This document shows, piece after piece, positions 1-7,023 of a stretch of DNA of 10,586 nt. The position numbers and the translations under genes are program-made. The notes beneath the pieces are model-generated. The model had not been told where the DNA came from, did not search any database, and saw only the letters and a program-made list of their open reading frames with translations. The first letter of the stretch is position 1. Each line of letters begins with the position of its first letter. The DNA is from Chitinophagaceae bacterium UBA4412 (GTDB taxonomy: Bacteria > Bacteroidota > Bacteroidia > Chitinophagales > Chitinophagaceae), in the NCBI GenBank assembly GCA_002400445.1, contig DGQO01000263.1:7066-17651 (forward strand), in the 5' to 3' direction.

Positions 1-2
1 CG

Positions 3-188
3 ATGTTTAAATTCATACAGCAATACGCTGAAAAAATGGAGCACGTTTCCATATTTCCTATAATATCCCTGCTCATCTTTTTTATCTTCTTTGCCGGGCT
101 GCTTTGGTGGGTGTTTAAGATGGATAAAAAAACAGTGCAGTTGCTATCTAATATTCCATTAGAAAATGATGGAGAAATCAATAACTAA
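3..188 (+). CDS. ccoQ: CcoQ-like small subunit of cbb3-type cytochrome c oxidase
   Basis: A 61-residue protein with one membrane segment at about residues 17-38 (rich in Ile, Phe and Leu, ending in LLWWVFK), then a short polar cytoplasmic tail. CcoQ/FixQ proteins have this size and layout and help stabilise the assembled cbb3 oxidase rather than take part in catalysis. Assignment rests mainly on position, since it lies directly before ccoP; the sequence itself is short and poorly conserved in the family. The ATG is only two bases from the window edge, so no upstream ribosome-binding site can be judged. Its 3' end overlaps the longest ccoP reading by 23 bases. The catalytic subunit gene(s) ccoN/ccoO are expected just upstream, outside the window. 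Confidence 0.82.
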   Translation: MFKFIQQYAEKMEHVSIFPIISLLIFFIFFAGLLWWVFKMDKKTVQLLSNIPLENDGEINN

Positions 189-1365
189 CGAATCAATAAA
201 AAATAAGTTTATGCGAATTCAAAAAACGCTTTTTCTAATGTTTATGCTCTTGTTCTCGGGAGTGGCCGGGGTATTGGCGCAGGATGCAGCAGTACCGGTT
301 ACGGAAGTAAAGTCTCCCAATAACTTGCTGGCCATTTTACTGGTGGTAATAGCCATTGTTTTTGCGCTGGTAATATTTGCCATGGGGCAGGTCTTGCTCC
401 AATTGATTAAGCAGGTAATGCAATACAGAGGTGCAGCAAAAAATACCCTGGTTCTTGTTATCGCTTCAGGCCTGATGTTCTTAAGTAATGGAGCTGCTGC
501 GCAGAATGCAGCGGCAGAAGCTTCAGTAAAAACGATTCCCAATTATGGCGGCCTGGATGCAACGGCTTTCTGGATTTTTGTTTTCGTGATTGGCATTGAA
601 ATTCTGGCCATTCTTTTCCTGCTGGTATTTATACGTCGTATGCAGGCAGAACTTGTACCCCCATCGGTAAAACCCCAAAGCAGCAGTTCGCTTGCTGCCT
701 GGTGGAGCAAGATTGACAAACGCTTTTTTACCAAAGCTGTACCCGTTGAAAAAGAGGCAGACGTGTTGCTCGATCATGAATATGACGGCATAAGAGAATT
801 GGATAATTCCCTCCCACCATGGTGGAAATGGGGCTTCATTTTTACCTGCATTTTTGCGGTGGTCTATTTAGTAAACTTCCATGTGCTGGGTTATGGAAAA
901 AATCCAACAGAAGAGTATGCTGCAGAAAATAAAGCAGCCGAACAAAAGATGGAAGCATACAACGCAAAGAATAAAAACAGGATTGATGAGAGTAATATCG
1001 TAATGGCAGATGCTGCAGGAATTGCAGAGGCAAAGTCGATTTATAGCACTACATGTATCGCTTGCCACGGTGCAGCGGGCGAAGGTGGTGTAGGACCAAA
1101 CCTCACAGACGATTATTGGTTGCATAAAGGTTCGCTCACTGACATCTACCATAGTATCAAAGTGGGTTATCCTGATAAAGGAATGCAGAGTTGGGAAAAG
1201 CAATACTCACCCAAGCAGATGAGTGAGCTTGCCAGTTATATAAAAACCCTGCACGGTACGAACCCACCAAATGCAAAAGCACCTCAAGGCGATTTGTTTA
1301 CCGACGGAACCGCTTCGAGTGCACCCGCAGCAACACCCGCAACAGACAGTGCTGCAAAAAAATAA
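166..1365 (+). CDS. ccoP: cbb3-type cytochrome c oxidase subunit CcoP, mono-haem form with extended N-terminus
   Basis: Membrane-anchored c-type cytochrome that passes electrons to the oxygen-reducing subunit of cbb3 oxidase. The FixP/CcoP N-terminal signature YDGIRELDNSLPPWW is at residues 206-220, followed by a membrane helix at about 220-241. A cytochrome c domain follows, with haem-binding CIACH at 297-301 and the likely axial Met340 in GMQSW. Only one CxxCH is present, whereas proteobacterial CcoP has two. The N-terminal 160 residues are extra: a signal-like segment (about 20-39, ending VLAQ), a helix (about 54-82), a second signal-like stretch (about 93-113, ending AAAQ) and another helix (about 132-157). 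The C-terminus is an Ala/Pro/Thr tail. Three starts are possible: ATG at 166, 169 or 211. The start at 211 would give a compact signal peptide and remove the overlap with ccoQ. Numbering here is from 166. Confidence 0.94.
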   Translation: MMEKSITNESIKNKFMRIQKTLFLMFMLLFSGVAGVLAQDAAVPVTEVKSPNNLLAILLVVIAIVFALVIFAMGQVLLQLIKQVMQYRGAAKNTLVLVIASGLMFLSNGAAAQNAAAEASVKTIPNYGGLDATAFWIFVFVIGIEILAILFLLVFIRRMQAELVPPSVKPQSSSSLAAWWSKIDKRFFTKAVPVEKEADVLLDHEYDGIRELDNSLPPWWKWGFIFTCIFAVVYLVNFHVLGYGKNPTEEYAAENKAAEQKMEAYNAKNKNRIDESNIVMADAAGIAEAKSIYSTTCIACHGAAGEGGVGPNLTDDYWLHKGSLTDIYHSIKVGYPDKGMQSWEKQYSPKQMSELASYIKTLHGTNPPNAKAPQGDLFTDGTASSAPAATPATDSAAKK

Positions 1366-1385
1366 TTTTTGGAGAATAGTAATAC

Positions 1386-2906
1386 ATGAAAGAAGAAACC
1401 AGTACAACGCTAACGCAGGAAGCCTTTCGGGACTCGGTAGCCACGATAACAAAAGAAGGTAAACGCAACTTCATCCATCCCAAAAAACCAAAGGGACGGA
1501 TGTATAACCTGCGTACCATCGCTTCTATCGTGTACCTGGTTATTTTCTTTACGCTGCCGTTTATCAAAGTGCACGGAGAACCACTGCTTATGTTTAACGT
1601 GCTGGATCGCAAATTCATCATTTTTGGTATGATCTTCTGGCCGCAGGATTTTTTCATCTTCGGAATAGGGATGATCACATTCATTGTGTTTGTAATCCTC
1701 TTTACCGTAGTGTTTGGCCGCATCTTTTGCGGCTGGGCCTGCCCGCAAACTATTTTTATGGAAATGGTTTTCAGGAAAATTGAATACCTCATTGATGGAG
1801 ATGCTACACAGCAAAAGCTACTGGCTGCTATGCCATGGAATGGCACTAAGATTGGAAAAAGGGGTTTAAAATTCCTGGTGTTTTTTGCACTGAGTTTTTT
1901 AATTGCCAATTTTTTCCTGGCCTACCTCATTAGCATGGACCAATTGCTGTTTTATGTGACTCATCCGGCAGAGAACATTGGTACACTGATTTCTCTGCTG
2001 GGTTTCACTACTGTTTTCTTTTTTGTGTTCTGGTGGTTTAGGGAGCAGGCCTGTATTGTAGTTTGTCCTTATGGAAGACTGCAAGGCGTTTTGCTCGATA
2101 AAAATTCTATCGTGGTAGCTTACGACTATAAGCGTGGCGAACCGCGGGGGAGACTCACTAAAGAAAAGAAAACGGCCTGGGAAGCCGTGGGACAGCCGCC
2201 GGTAAACTTAATGCACACTGCTACTCTAGCGCAAGTGGTGGTAGCCGAACAATCCCCTTTGGTTCCCACATTCCATGCAGAGGCTGGTGGCGATTGTATT
2301 GATTGTTTTGCCTGTGTGAGGGTATGCCCCACTGGCATCGACATCCGGAATGGAACACAATTAGAATGCGTGAATTGTACCGCTTGTATTGATGCCTGCG
2401 ATGCCATCATGGTAAGCGTGAACAAACCTACGGGGCTTATTCGTTACGCATCGGAAAACAGTATCCGGGAACGGGTACAATTGCATTTTACAAAACGTAT
2501 TCAGGCGTATACCGCTGTACTGAGTTTACTTATTGCATTACTGGTTTTTTTGCTGGTGAGCAGAACGGATCTTGATGCTACGCTCATGCGCACTTCTGGT
2601 ATGACCTATACCACGATGCCAGATGGCCGCCTGGCTAATTTGTACAACCTTAAACTGGCCAACAAAACACATCTTGATATACCGGTTACTTTAAAGCTGG
2701 AAAATATGGATGGCGAAATCACTTTGATAAACAACGCTGCTACTTTGATAAAAAAAGAATCATATGCGCAGCTACAATTCTTTGTAAAAATAGACAGGAA
2801 CAAAATTAAAGGCTGGAAGACGCCACTTAAGATAGGACTATACGACGCACAAAAAAGAATAAAAACGATTACGGCCAATTTCATGGGCCCGGAAGTGTAT
2901 GATTAA
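1386..2906 (+). CDS. ccoG: CcoG/RdxA/FixG cbb3 oxidase accessory protein, membrane 4Fe-4S ferredoxin
   Basis: A 506-residue polytopic membrane iron-sulfur protein. CcoG family members take part in cbb3 oxidase biogenesis, with a proposed role in copper handling (Cu(II) reduction). Visible features are membrane helices at about 40-60, 80-115, 160-185 and 195-220, the family motifs CGWACPQ (after helix 2) and CIVVCPYGR, and RGEPRG at about 250-255. Two 4Fe-4S motifs follow: C304-C307-C310-C314 (CIDCFACVRVCP) and C328-C331-C334-C338 (CVNCTACIDAC), joined by the invariant-looking PTGIDIRNG. A further helix lies at about 374-392 and a beta-rich FixG C-terminal domain runs to the end. The stretch at about 263-302, just before the first cluster, seems 25-30 residues longer than I expect for the family. 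The gene starts 20 bases after the ccoP stop, with GGAG about a dozen bases before the ATG. Confidence 0.97.
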   Translation: MKEETSTTLTQEAFRDSVATITKEGKRNFIHPKKPKGRMYNLRTIASIVYLVIFFTLPFIKVHGEPLLMFNVLDRKFIIFGMIFWPQDFFIFGIGMITFIVFVILFTVVFGRIFCGWACPQTIFMEMVFRKIEYLIDGDATQQKLLAAMPWNGTKIGKRGLKFLVFFALSFLIANFFLAYLISMDQLLFYVTHPAENIGTLISLLGFTTVFFFVFWWFREQACIVVCPYGRLQGVLLDKNSIVVAYDYKRGEPRGRLTKEKKTAWEAVGQPPVNLMHTATLAQVVVAEQSPLVPTFHAEAGGDCIDCFACVRVCPTGIDIRNGTQLECVNCTACIDACDAIMVSVNKPTGLIRYASENSIRERVQLHFTKRIQAYTAVLSLLIALLVFLLVSRTDLDATLMRTSGMTYTTMPDGRLANLYNLKLANKTHLDIPVTLKLENMDGEITLINNAATLIKKESYAQLQFFVKIDRNKIKGWKTPLKIGLYDAQKRIKTITANFMGPEVYD

Positions 2907-2926
2907 AACTTTTAAAATTAAAAAAG

Positions 2927-3361
2927 ATGAGTTGGGGTTATAAAATTTTGTTGCTGTATAGTGTTTTCGTAATTGGCATTGTGTACATGGTTTTTAAATC
3001 CAGCGCCCAGAACGTGGACCTGGTGACACCCGATTATTACGAACAGGAATTACAATACCAGTCTACTATTGATGCGACAAATCTGGCAAATGCGCTGAGT
3101 GAGAAGTTGAAATGCACTGCAGACGAACAAGCACTTACCATTGTGTTTCCAAAGGAAATGCAGGATGTGCAAAAGCACACTTCGGTATGGTTGTATTGTA
3201 TTGCGAATAAGAAAAAAGACATCAGGCAGGAAGTGACCACTGCCGATGCTACAGTTACAGTGCCTTTGCGACCAGATAATAAGGGCATGTATGATGTGAA
3301 GGTTACGTGGAAGGCAAACGGAAAAGACTATTATTTCGAAGAAAAACTCTTCCTGCAATGA
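2927..3361 (+). CDS. ccoH: FixH/CcoH family cbb3 oxidase assembly protein
   Basis: A 144-residue protein with an N-terminal membrane anchor (about residues 5-24, after MSWGYK) and an extracytoplasmic beta-rich domain ending in a hydrophobic strand. The stretch VDLVTPDYYEQELQYQ right after the anchor is characteristic of FixH-like proteins in Bacteroidota. CcoH is needed for assembly or stability of cbb3 oxidase in proteobacteria; the same role is inferred here from gene order. Translation starts at ATG 2927, 20 bases after ccoG, in an A-rich context. Its stop codon overlaps the next start in an ATGA arrangement (3358-3361), so the two genes are probably translationally coupled. Two Cys residues in the soluble domain (in LKCTAD and LYCIAN) could form a disulfide or bind metal, but no family rule that I know requires them. 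Confidence 0.9.
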   Translation: MSWGYKILLLYSVFVIGIVYMVFKSSAQNVDLVTPDYYEQELQYQSTIDATNLANALSEKLKCTADEQALTIVFPKEMQDVQKHTSVWLYCIANKKKDIRQEVTTADATVTVPLRPDNKGMYDVKVTWKANGKDYYFEEKLFLQ

Positions 3362-4071
3362 TGGCATTTTATCTCACTGCCTTAGTGCTGGGCGCTGTGG
3401 GCAGCATGCACTGCATAGGCATGTGCGGTCCATTGGCACTTTCATTGCCAGTGGTGGCTACGCATCCTCTTGGTAGAATGTATTACACCCTGCTCTATAA
3501 TATGGGTAGGGTAGTTACTTACGCTGCCCTGGGCGCCTTGCTCGGACTGCTGGGTGCTTCATTTGCGCTTGCGGGATTTCAGCAAGCGTTAAGTATAACT
3601 GTTGGCGTGCTTATCATCTTGTATTTGTTGTGGCCCAAAAGTAAAGCCTTGCTGGCAGGCAGCGGTGTTGTGCAGTCATTTTTTGAAGTGCTTCGAAAGC
3701 GACTGGGAGAATTGTTTTTTAAGAAAAACTATCGCTCCGTATTTTTTATTGGCCTGCTCAATGGATTGTTGCCTTGCGGACTTGTTTACATGGCCATTGC
3801 AGGAGCGGTAACCACGGCCTCTGTAAAAGACAGCAGTTTATTTATGGCCTTTTTTGGCCTGGGTACTTTGCCCGTAATGTGGAGCGTAGCTTTCTTTGGG
3901 AGCTTCGCTGGTGTTAAAGCCCGGGCCGGCATCAGGAAGGCATATCCATACCTGATGTTTTTAATGGCTTGCCTGCTCATCATTCGTGGTATGGGTTTGG
4001 GTATTCCTTATTTAAGTCCTGACCTGCATGCAGGGGGAAGTATGAACAGTGGCGCAGTAGAGTGCCATTAG
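3358..4071 (+). CDS. SafE/UreH-like membrane protein of the cbb3 operon (TauE/SafE family)
   Basis: A 237-residue polytopic membrane protein. The N-terminus carries GSMHCIGMCGP, the HCxGMCG motif of the UreH_2-type branch of the TauE/SafE superfamily. A second half-motif, GLLNGLLPCGLVYMAIAGAV, sits in the middle, giving the usual pseudo-repeat with Cys and Pro in a membrane helix. About six hydrophobic helices are visible. Members of this branch often lie in cbb3 operons and are suspected to move copper or another metal or thiol during oxidase maturation; the substrate is not established. The C-terminus ends in VECH, another possible metal ligand. ATG 3358 is chosen because it gives an ATGA overlap with ccoH and places the first helix at the N-terminus; ATG 3361 is equally possible. 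Longer upstream readings would run through ccoH. Confidence 0.9.
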   Translation: MMAFYLTALVLGAVGSMHCIGMCGPLALSLPVVATHPLGRMYYTLLYNMGRVVTYAALGALLGLLGASFALAGFQQALSITVGVLIILYLLWPKSKALLAGSGVVQSFFEVLRKRLGELFFKKNYRSVFFIGLLNGLLPCGLVYMAIAGAVTTASVKDSSLFMAFFGLGTLPVMWSVAFFGSFAGVKARAGIRKAYPYLMFLMACLLIIRGMGLGIPYLSPDLHAGGSMNSGAVECH

Positions 4072-4076
4072 CAAAA

Positions 4077-4526
4077 ATGAAAAAAATGAATTGGAAATTT
4101 GGATATAAATCCGGAGCTGAAATAAAACACATGACTACGTTTAAAAATACAGAAGCCGATCAATTTCTGCACGAAGTGCAAACCTGGGGGCGTGCACTGG
4201 ATTTTTACAAGCAGGAAAATGCGTACCTCAAAACCCGGCTTTCCCAGGTGGTGGATCATAACCACGATAGATTGTTCCTTGCCTCAGCGGAGCATTTTAA
4301 TAACAGATTTGTATTTGTAGATGAATATATTGCTGAACTGATGCAGGATGTTCGCATGCAATCAGACCTCATAAAGAAATCACTTTCCGGAGAAAAATCC
4401 CAGGATAAGGTAATGCTTACGCTGCACAAAAAACTGAGGGGCGAAATGGAAAAGTTTGAAAAAGACCTTTACCAGCTCCGATCAGAATTCAACAAAAAAC
4501 TGGTGTCGTATTTCGAGATTAATTAA
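4077..4526 (+). CDS. Unrecognised small helical, coiled-coil-like cytoplasmic protein
   Basis: I do not recognise this protein. It has about 149 residues from ATG 4077, or 131 from ATG 4131, and the second start is plausible because the conserved-looking part begins near MTTFKNTEADQF. It has no signal peptide or membrane segment. The composition is charged and strongly helix-forming with heptad-like patterns, for example FLHEVQTWGRALDFYKQENAYLK (given in part: residues from FLHEV to YLK) and a second helical hairpin near the C-terminus. It starts 5 bases after the SafE-like gene, so it is probably co-transcribed with the oxidase operon, though no functional link can be read from the sequence. 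Its stop codon lies inside the last codons of the opposite-strand response regulator, an 8-base tail-to-tail overlap. Confidence 0.72.
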   Translation: MKKMNWKFGYKSGAEIKHMTTFKNTEADQFLHEVQTWGRALDFYKQENAYLKTRLSQVVDHNHDRLFLASAEHFNNRFVFVDEYIAELMQDVRMQSDLIKKSLSGEKSQDKVMLTLHKKLRGEMEKFEKDLYQLRSEFNKKLVSYFEIN

Positions 4527-4534
4527 ACATCTCG
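4514..4534. repeat. Inverted repeat at the convergent gene ends
   Basis: CGAGAT (4514-4519) pairs perfectly with ATCTCG (4529-4534) around a 9-base AT-rich loop containing TTAATTAA. It spans the overlapping stop codons of the oxidase operon and the signalling operon. A hairpin here could act on both converging transcripts. Neither strand has a T-run after the stem, so it is not a standard intrinsic terminator. Confidence 0.35.
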
Positions 4535-5580
4535 GCAAGGCTCTTCTCATTTAAAATGGTGATTTTACTGCCATTAATTTCAATAAGCTTTTCTGCTTTG
4601 AAATCACTCAGCGTTCTTATCAGCGATTCGGTAGCTGTGCCGGCAATATTGGCCAGGTCTTCCCTCGAAAGTTGAATGCTAAAATTTTCTTCACCCGGCT
4701 TCTTGTATTTATTAAGTAACACAGTAAGTGCATTGGCTACACGCTTGCGTAAAGAATTGTAAGCAATATCGAGCATCTGCCGTTCTTTCTCCCGGATGTT
4801 TTTTGCCATTAGTTGGATGATCTTGCGGGTGGCTTCTGCATTATGAAACAAAAGTTTTTCAAAACTTTCAATAGGTATTTCTGCAATGATGGTATCATCA
4901 ATAGCCTCTGCAGATTCTTTATATAAGCCGCCTTCGAGCAAGGCGGTATAGCCAAGAAAATCTCCTTCCGAATATAAACCAATGGTAAGCCCCTTACCGT
5001 CATCATTGCTGATGTAGGTTTTAACTTTGCCAGATTTTACGTAGAATAATTTTTGCGGATGATTGCCCCGGCTATAAATTACCTGTTTTTTCTTGTAATG
5101 ATTTTCCGGGCGATTTTCTGTGATATTTTCCAGCGCATTACTGCCTTCAAATTCCAGCAGCATTTCTTTCATACCGTGATCGTCTGGCGTAAAATTCTTT
5201 TGCAGGAGACTTACTTTTTTTAAGCGGCTATCAATTGCATTGAGCAACTCAATATCAGTAAAGGGTTTTGTAATGTAATCATCAGCACCCATTTCCATGC
5301 CTCTTCTAAAATCTCCCCGCTCAGATTTTGCCGTTAAAAAAATAAATGGAATAGCAGCAAGTTCAGGGTTTTTGTTCAGTAGGTGCAGCACACCGTAGCC
5401 GTCTAGTACCGGCATCATAATATCACAAATGATGAGGTCTGGCTTTTCACTCATAGCGAGTTCTACCCCTGTTTTTCCATTTTCTGCAACGCTTACCCTA
5501 TAGTTGGCCAGCTCCAGTATCTCAGCAGTATTTTCCCTGATTTCATGATTATCTTCTATAAGTAAGATGTAATGCTTCAT
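4519..5580 (-). CDS. Response regulator with receiver domain fused to a Crp/Fnr-type DNA-binding module
   Basis: A 353-residue transcription factor. The receiver domain (about 1-122) has the acidic pair E9/D10, phospho-acceptor D53 (in ICDIMMP), T83 and K105 (TKPF). A linker is followed by a cyclic-nucleotide-binding-like beta-roll (about 160-265), a long dimerisation helix, and a Crp-type helix-turn-helix. The recognition helix (about 315-327) keeps the Glu-x-x-x-Arg pair, E318 and R322, that reads the TGA core in Crp and Fnr. The roll lacks the usual Arg-Ser/Thr of the cAMP pocket (KESAEA at that place). The only Cys is C52 in the receiver, so an Fnr-type iron-sulfur cluster is excluded. 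Activation is therefore most likely by phosphorylation. It starts 3 bases after the stop of the kinase gene, its probable partner. Confidence 0.95.
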   Translation of the reverse strand: MKHYILLIEDNHEIRENTAEILELANYRVSVAENGKTGVELAMSEKPDLIICDIMMPVLDGYGVLHLLNKNPELAAIPFIFLTAKSERGDFRRGMEMGADDYITKPFTDIELLNAIDSRLKKVSLLQKNFTPDDHGMKEMLLEFEGSNALENITENRPENHYKKKQVIYSRGNHPQKLFYVKSGKVKTYISNDDGKGLTIGLYSEGDFLGYTALLEGGLYKESAEAIDDTIIAEIPIESFEKLLFHNAEATRKIIQLMAKNIREKERQMLDIAYNSLRKRVANALTVLLNKYKKPGEENFSIQLSREDLANIAGTATESLIRTLSDFKAEKLIEINGSKITILNEKSLAEMFN

Positions 5581-5583
5581 TGA

Positions 5584-6849
5584 TTATGCGTTATGAGGAG
5601 ATATTTGAAATGCTAAAAGAAATTTAGTTCCATGTTCTAGTTTACTTTCGAAAGTGATGCTACCGTTAAGCAACTCCACGTATTTGCTTACGATGTGCAA
5701 CCCCAATCCCGTGCCCTGTATATTAGTCACATTGCTTGCTCTGAAAAAGCGCTCAAATAAATGGGCCTGGTCCTCGGCAGAAATTCCAATACCGTTGTCT
5801 GCAATTTGCAACTTAAAATAATCTCTGCCAGCTTCTGAATGTAATTCTATTACGCCATCTTCCTGCGAAAATTTAATAGCATTACTCAGCAGGTTAAAAA
5901 TGATATTGCGTAGCAATGTTGCGTCCAGGTCAATCCATTCTTCTCCTTTGTGGTCATATACTATTTTTTGCCTGGGCTTTGCGTTTGCCTGCATCTCATG
6001 ACAAAGATTATCCAGGAATTCCCGCACGTTAAAAATAGTATTGCGCACTTCAATCCGGCCATCCTCAATTTTCCCGATACTCAGGAACTCATTTAAAATA
6101 TCGGTGAGGTTGTTCACCGAATTTTTAATACGCAAAATATGTTTATTTCTTTTATCCTGTTCGGCACTCTCTGTATATTTTGCTAAAAGAGATGCTGAAG
6201 ACAGTATCGTACTCAGCGGTGTTCGGAATTCATGGGAAGCCATTGAAACAAACCGGCTCTTCATGTCGCCCAGTTCTTTCTCTTTACTCAGGGCTTTAGT
6301 CAATTCGTCCCGGCTGGCCTCAATTTGCTCCAATGCCTGCTGCAGTTGGCTTGTACGCAAATCTACTTTCTCTTCCAGGGCATTATTGAGTTCTTCAATT
6401 TTTCGGTTGTTTTCTTCGAGCATTTCTTTTTGCTCCAGCATCCGGTCGTCATTCTGTTTGCGCAGGGTGGTATCTACTACGAATGCAATTACAAACTTGC
6501 CCTTGCTGCTTTCGTAATTACTCAGGCTTACTTCCACAGGAAATTCTGCGCCATCTTTTTTTAACCCAAAAAGTTCCCTACCCACACCCATCATTCTTCT
6601 GCCGGGATTTTCTATATAATGATCCCGGTGAGCGTGATGCGCTGTATTGTATCGCCTCGGAATCAGGATCTCAATGGGTTTGCCCAGCAATTCTTCTACT
6701 TCATTATAGCCAAATTGCGTAAGCAAAAACTGGTTTACTATTTGGATTCTTGCTTTATCGTCCGTAACCACGATACCCATGGAAGCAAACTCAAACAGGG
6801 CTTCAAACCGATCCTTCTCGTCCTGCAATTGAATATCCTTATGGGGCAT
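5584..6849 (-). CDS. Soluble PAS-domain sensor histidine kinase, FixL-like architecture
   Basis: A 421-residue kinase without membrane segments, so it senses a cytoplasmic signal. A PAS domain covers about 12-130, with NQFLLTQFGY and the block ending MMGVGRELFGLKKDG. A coiled coil (about 132-195) leads to the HisKA domain with phospho-acceptor H206 in SHEFRTPL, then an HATPase domain with N-box N323 (NLLSNAIKFS), G1 box DNGIGI (351-356), an F box (LFERFFR) and G2 box GTGLGL (379-384). When the PAS block starting P64 is laid on FixL, H71 falls on the haem-ligand His and R91 on the distal Arg. That His/Arg pattern also occurs in PAS domains not known to bind haem, so oxygen sensing is only a hypothesis. 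The gene is first in a two-gene operon with the response regulator, tail-to-tail with the cbb3 operon. Confidence 0.95.
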   Translation of the reverse strand: MPHKDIQLQDEKDRFEALFEFASMGIVVTDDKARIQIVNQFLLTQFGYNEVEELLGKPIEILIPRRYNTAHHAHRDHYIENPGRRMMGVGRELFGLKKDGAEFPVEVSLSNYESSKGKFVIAFVVDTTLRKQNDDRMLEQKEMLEENNRKIEELNNALEEKVDLRTSQLQQALEQIEASRDELTKALSKEKELGDMKSRFVSMASHEFRTPLSTILSSASLLAKYTESAEQDKRNKHILRIKNSVNNLTDILNEFLSIGKIEDGRIEVRNTIFNVREFLDNLCHEMQANAKPRQKIVYDHKGEEWIDLDATLLRNIIFNLLSNAIKFSQEDGVIELHSEAGRDYFKLQIADNGIGISAEDQAHLFERFFRASNVTNIQGTGLGLHIVSKYVELLNGSITFESKLEHGTKFLLAFQISPHNA

Positions 6850-6911
6850 GGGCGCTTTTGTTTAAAAGTTGCTAAGATATACTTGCTCCGGCAAAAAATC
6901 AATTAAAAGCG

Positions 6912-6919
6912 CAAATATC
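6912..6919 (-). promoter_or_regulatory. Possible -7 box for the kinase/regulator operon
   Basis: On the minus strand this reads GATATTTG, one mismatch from the Bacteroidota -7 consensus TAnnTTTG. It would place a transcription start roughly 55 bases before the kinase ATG. No convincing -33 TTTG lies at the expected distance. The rest of the 6850-7023 intergenic region, which also has to hold the promoter of the rightward gene, shows no clear Crp/Fnr-type TGA-N6-TCA site. Confidence 0.25.
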
Positions 6920-7023
6920 GGTTTCTCCATTCTAAACAGGGTTAGTCACAATTTTTACACAAACCATGAACCAGCCAATTGGCCATAGTTAATATAGTAT
7001 TTTTACTGCATAAATTATCACCT

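Noticed and set aside
1298..1909. A 203-codon leftward frame across the ccoP/ccoG junction.
   Set aside because: It is antisense to well-supported genes, has shadow-like composition and no recognisable motif.
4519..5580. Interpretation as an oxygen-sensing Fnr with an iron-sulfur cluster.
   Set aside because: The protein has a single Cys, located in the receiver domain, so no cluster can be held.
6041..6906. Long rightward frames (up to 158 codons) opposite the histidine kinase.
   Set aside because: They are rich in Ser, Cys, Leu and Phe and mirror the kinase codons on the other strand; no domain or start context supports them.
6971..7020. Possible promoter TTG...TATTTTTA before the Ppx-like gene.
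   Set aside because: The -7 match is poor (no TTTG) and spacing is short; AT-rich sequence alone is not enough.
6979..7023. TTG start giving a longer Ppx-like protein.
   Set aside because: It would place 15 residues before an otherwise typical signal peptide that begins exactly at ATG 7024.
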